A stretch of 64,000 nucleotides of DNA from PCPOR2b sp965220385 (GTDB taxonomy: Bacteria; Poribacteria; WGA-4E; PCPOR2b). The stretch is from assembly GCA_965220385.1 (NCBI GenBank), contig OZ244825.1, positions 1,054,001-1,118,000 on the forward strand, read 5' to 3'. The stretch's first letter is position 1. Every line of letters starts with the position of its first letter. A program made the position numbers and the translations under genes. Under the pieces are notes generated by a model, which did no database searches, was not told the DNA's origin, and saw only the letters and a program-made list of their open reading frames with translations. Below, one piece after another: positions 61,342 to 64,000 of this stretch.

Positions 61342-62514
61342 TTAAGCGCGGTTACCACCGTAAGTGGAAGACAGCTGCGTGTCTTCTGTGAAGCGAGATC
61401 CCTGCAGCGGCGTGATGTCCACCGTGCTGGCAGCACCATCTGCGATGAGTTCTGCCATACAGAGCCCAATAGCCGGCGAGATCTTGAACGAATGACCACT
61501 GCCTCCCACAGCAAGGTATAGACCATCGACATCGCGACTCTTGTCCAAGATCATGTTCCAGTCAGGCGTAACAGTGTACAAACCGCTCCATCCCTTAACG
61601 AACATTGCATCTTTCATCGCTGGGAGCCGGTGGCTCAGGCGACGGGAAACGTCTTCGACGAAATCGCGGGAAACGTTCCGTGAGTATCGGTCGGGATCTG
61701 TCAATTCGTTCTCTTTGGGGTGCCCGACCCCGACGAGGAGCATCCCAGGCCGTTCGGGCCGCCAATAGCTCCGATCGACCATGTTGGAAACCGAGTGTCG
61801 CAGCGGTGGTATATCCCCGGGTATTCGAGCGACAACTTCTGATTCTCGCGTGACCTCCAACGGCAGATCTAACCCAACCCATTGCCCCACCGCCTTTGCC
61901 CAAGGACCAGCGGCATTGACGACGACGGGTGTGCTAATCTCCCCCTGATCCGTGACCACCGCAGCAACGCGGCCATTGCTCAATTTGATGTCGCGGGCGG
62001 GGGTCTGGAGGTAGACTTCTGCGCCACTACTTTTGGCTTTGACGGCAAAGGCACTTACCATACCGTGGGGGTCTACATAGCCGGAGTCCGGTTCGTGAGC
62101 CACGTGACCGACGCCGTCCATATTTAAGCCCGGCAGCGCCTCGGCAGCGTCCGCCAATGAAACCTCCCAAGTCCGCACCCCCAACCGCTTGAGTTGTGCC
62201 ATGTTGTCATTGAAAACGTCGCTTGCCTCCGGTGGAACCAAGAAATACCAACCGACGTTGTGGAGGACCTCTGCCCCATCAAACATTTCGGGAAACTGCT
62301 GGAAGATCTCAAGACTTTTCCGAACAAGGCGGATACTGACTTCGTTGGAATAGTGCTGCCGCATGATCGCCGCCGAATCGCCCGTGGAACCGGCACAGAG
62401 CAGTCCCTTCTCAAGGAGTACTACATTCCGCATCCCTTTAGCGGTGAGATGATACAGAAGGCTTGTGCCGATAGCACCTCCTCCGATGATGACTACATCG
62501 GCTGTTTTTACCAT
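61342..62514 (-). CDS. FAD-dependent oxidoreductase (DAO/sarcosine oxidase-like)
   Basis: 390-aa flavoprotein of the D-amino-acid oxidase family. FAD motif DVVIIGGGAIGTSLLYHL (near 6-23; G-x-G-x-x-G) with Glu in VVLLEKG binding the ribose. GSTGDSAAIMRQHYSNEVSI (near 43-62) is typical of sarcosine oxidase beta and glycine oxidase-like members. The C-terminal GWSGLYTVTPDWNMILDKSR and LYLAVGGSGHSFKISPAIG carry the second FAD-contact region. It would oxidise a secondary or N-methyl amine or an amino acid; substrate unknown. It lies 17 bp downstream of the PhyH gene stop, in the same direction. Confidence 0.9.
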   Translation of the reverse strand: MVKTADVVIIGGGAIGTSLLYHLTAKGMRNVVLLEKGLLCAGSTGDSAAIMRQHYSNEVSIRLVRKSLEIFQQFPEMFDGAEVLHNVGWYFLVPPEASDVFNDNMAQLKRLGVRTWEVSLADAAEALPGLNMDGVGHVAHEPDSGYVDPHGMVSAFAVKAKSSGAEVYLQTPARDIKLSNGRVAAVVTDQGEISTPVVVNAAGPWAKAVGQWVGLDLPLEVTRESEVVARIPGDIPPLRHSVSNMVDRSYWRPERPGMLLVGVGHPKENELTDPDRYSRNVSRDFVEDVSRRLSHRLPAMKDAMFVKGWSGLYTVTPDWNMILDKSRDVDGLYLAVGGSGHSFKISPAIGLCMAELIADGAASTVDITPLQGSRFTEDTQLSSTYGGNRA

Positions 62515-62531
62515 TGATGTTTCTCCTTTTT

Positions 62532-63296
62532 TTACGCCTCCGGAGTTGGGTTGATGCCGTGCACCATCAGCCCATGTCCGGGAGAGATGTGGAGATCTTT
62601 GAGACGCCGATCAGTGGCGGAGCAGTATTGGAATAAGGCGATGCGTCGTGGATGATCGGTTCGATTTAGATATGAACCGTGTGGGGTAAGATAGCTGAAG
62701 AGAAGCACATCGCCGGCGTTCCCTTCGCACGGTGTCGCGTTTTCAATGGGATATTTCTGTGGAGAGAGATAAAGTCCATCGGGTTCGTGGGGCAACGGTC
62801 CCTGTTTATGGACGCCCGGCATCACGCACAAACAACCGCTTTCCACTGTAGCATCTTCAAGGTAGATGACCGCAGCAATCATTGAGTCCTGTTCGTATGG
62901 AAAGTAGTGATAATCTTGGTGCATCGGAAATGGGGAGCCCTTTTCGGGGGGCTTGATGTGCAGTTTTGTGTGGTGCAGCTGCACGTTTGGACCAATCAAA
63001 TCAGCGACAATCCCAGCCAACTGACGATTGACCAACATTCTGGTGAAAACCGCCGAATGGTATTGCATGTTATGGAGACCGAGCATCGATGTCTTGCCAA
63101 GTTCTTCTTTGGGAATCTGGGTTTCCTGCCATTTGCCTCGCCATGTGCCTTCGAGTTGGCGTCCACCCTGTTGAGCGCGGTCAAACATCGCGTCAGTTTC
63201 GCGCACACATTCCGCAATCTCTTCAGGTGTGAAAACCTGTTCGGCGAGCAGGTAGCCGTTGTCTTTGTAAAATTGGATCTGTTCGGGTGTCAGCAT
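62532..63296 (-). CDS. Phytanoyl-CoA dioxygenase (PhyH) family protein
   Basis: 254-aa Fe(II)/2-oxoglutarate-dependent oxygenase. Metal ligands: His and Asp in PMHQDYHYF (near 123-131; H-x-D), and the distal His in LTPHGSYLNRT (near 208-218). The 2-oxoglutarate Arg is in HPRRIALF (near 220-227). LTPEQIQFYKDNGYLLAEQV is the family N-terminus. Hydroxylation of a small molecule is expected; the adjacent FAD oxidoreductase and Gfo/Idh/MocA genes suggest one catabolic unit (inference). Starts at 63296; upstream is the partial oxidoreductase gene on the same strand, 51 bp away. Confidence 0.93.
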   Translation of the reverse strand: MLTPEQIQFYKDNGYLLAEQVFTPEEIAECVRETDAMFDRAQQGGRQLEGTWRGKWQETQIPKEELGKTSMLGLHNMQYHSAVFTRMLVNRQLAGIVADLIGPNVQLHHTKLHIKPPEKGSPFPMHQDYHYFPYEQDSMIAAVIYLEDATVESGCLCVMPGVHKQGPLPHEPDGLYLSPQKYPIENATPCEGNAGDVLLFSYLTPHGSYLNRTDHPRRIALFQYCSATDRRLKDLHISPGHGLMVHGINPTPEA

Positions 63297-63347
63297 AGGC
63301 TCACTCCAATTGTGCCATGTTGGTTGTTAACTGTTCTGGGGTGCTCT

Positions 63348-64000
63348 TCAGATCTGTTCCGACTCAATCATCAGTTCCAGCGGAGACTCCTCTGTTTCAA
63401 GGGGTAGGTAGATGGCACGGTGGAGCCGTGAGGATTCCATAATCGCCATGAGAACTTCCAGCGTCGTCCTGCCGCTCTCTCCATGCGCTCGGTGCGCGGG
63501 ACCGCCATCCAGCCATGCCACTAGTTCCTCTATCTCCGCCTGTTTGGGATTGACCGATTCAAGGGATATATCAAGTTCACCGTTTTTGGTGATGACCTGT
63601 AGCTGTCGATCTCCCGGTGCATTCACGCTGATAAGCCCTGCGGTGCCACAAAGTTGGAAGGCATAGCCGCTTGGCGCAAGCTCCCCCTGTGCGAGTATGG
63701 CATAAACACCGTTTTCAAATCTCCAATGCCCAATAGCGTTATGCTCCACGCGATGTCCAAAATTAACCTTATCCGACGGACGGTCAATCTGTCCCATGAC
63801 CCATCTGATCGGAGAATCGTCGGCAAAATAACGGATTAGATCAACGACGTGTGTGCCGTTGGTGAGAAGGTCGCTGCTGCAGTGGCCGAAGATTGAGTGT
63901 AGTTCACCGATAGCGTTGCCTTTGAGGAGTTCTATTGTGTTGACTGTTTGTGCATCGAAGCGGTGTTGGTGCCCGATCACCAGCTTGGTTCCAGCCTCTT
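63348..64000 (-). CDS. Gfo/Idh/MocA family oxidoreductase, N-terminus beyond window
   Basis: Partial gene; 217 codons are visible and the Rossmann fold with EKP motif lies past the right edge. Reading in from 64000 gives EAGTKLVIGHQHRFDAQ, the first strand and GHQ-R-F segment of the second domain, then GNAIGELHSIFGHCSSDLLTNGTHVVDLIRYF with the conserved GTHVVD His, and the C-terminal beta-sheet. The apparent start GTG at 63980 is internal to the gene. Same strand as the PhyH and FAD genes. Confidence 0.9.
   Translation of the reverse strand, partial: EAGTKLVIGHQHRFDAQTVNTIELLKGNAIGELHSIFGHCSSDLLTNGTHVVDLIRYFADDSPIRWVMGQIDRPSDKVNFGHRVEHNAIGHWRFENGVYAILAQGELAPSGYAFQLCGTAGLISVNAPGDRQLQVITKNGELDISLESVNPKQAEIEELVAWLDGGPAHRAHGESGRTTLEVLMAIMESSRLHRAIYLPLETEESPLELMIESEQI

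Overview
The window reads as chromosomal DNA of a Gram-negative, outer-membrane bacterium. It carries genes for lipid A synthesis (lpxD), LPS export (two LptF/LptG permeases), outer-membrane protein assembly (bamA, a Skp-like chaperone) and lipoprotein maturation and release (lnt, lolCD). Gene content suggests Candidatus Poribacteria or a related uncultured lineage: at least five Gfo/Idh/MocA oxidoreductases, a PhyH dioxygenase, a ceramidase-like protein, a sigma factor fused to WD40 repeats, and intergenic repeats rich in CCCGATTTATCGGG. That assignment is inference from gene content. The 16S gene at 27147-28703 can test it.

Layout. 1-18.9 kb, all minus strand: partial SDR dehydrogenase, sialidase-like protein, a decayed restriction endonuclease (plus strand), a small outer-membrane protein (plus strand), a five-gene peptide/opine-type ABC transporter with an embedded phosphotransferase, two Gfo/Idh/MocA oxidoreductases flanking phosphonoacetaldehyde hydrolase, a NucS-like nuclease, a VWA protein and a bactofilin-like membrane protein. 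19.3-26.9 kb, plus: lptF, lptG, an ICMT-like methyltransferase, a complete three-subunit molybdenum hydroxylase, and a MoaD-like protein. 26.9-32.3 kb, plus: one complete rRNA operon (promoter, boxA, 16S, tRNA-Ile, tRNA-Ala, 23S, 5S, terminator). 32.3-37.4 kb, plus: yebC-ruvC-ruvA-ruvB-queA-yajC-thiE. 37.4-47.3 kb, plus: sigma and anti-sigma pair, TPR protein, ceramidase-like protein, sigma-WD40 fusion, Gfo/Idh/MocA. 47.3-64 kb, minus: Gfo/Idh/MocA, then the envelope and translation block prfB-lysS, mazEF, lolCD, ilvE, bamA-skp-lpxD with lnt upstream, ending in FAD oxidoreductase, PhyH and a partial Gfo/Idh/MocA.

Most notable observations. The 16S rRNA differs from E. coli at positions 18, 19 and 20 and also at 915, 916 and 917. 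The changes rebuild Watson-Crick pairs in the central pseudoknot. A second compensated pair (505-526) lies in the 530-loop pseudoknot. These sites overlap common 16S primers. prfB keeps the programmed +1 frameshift. Two families of about 200 bp MITE-like elements with terminal inverted repeats sit between genes, one of them between a sigma factor and its probable anti-sigma gene. A sigma factor is joined through a membrane segment to 14 WD40 repeats.
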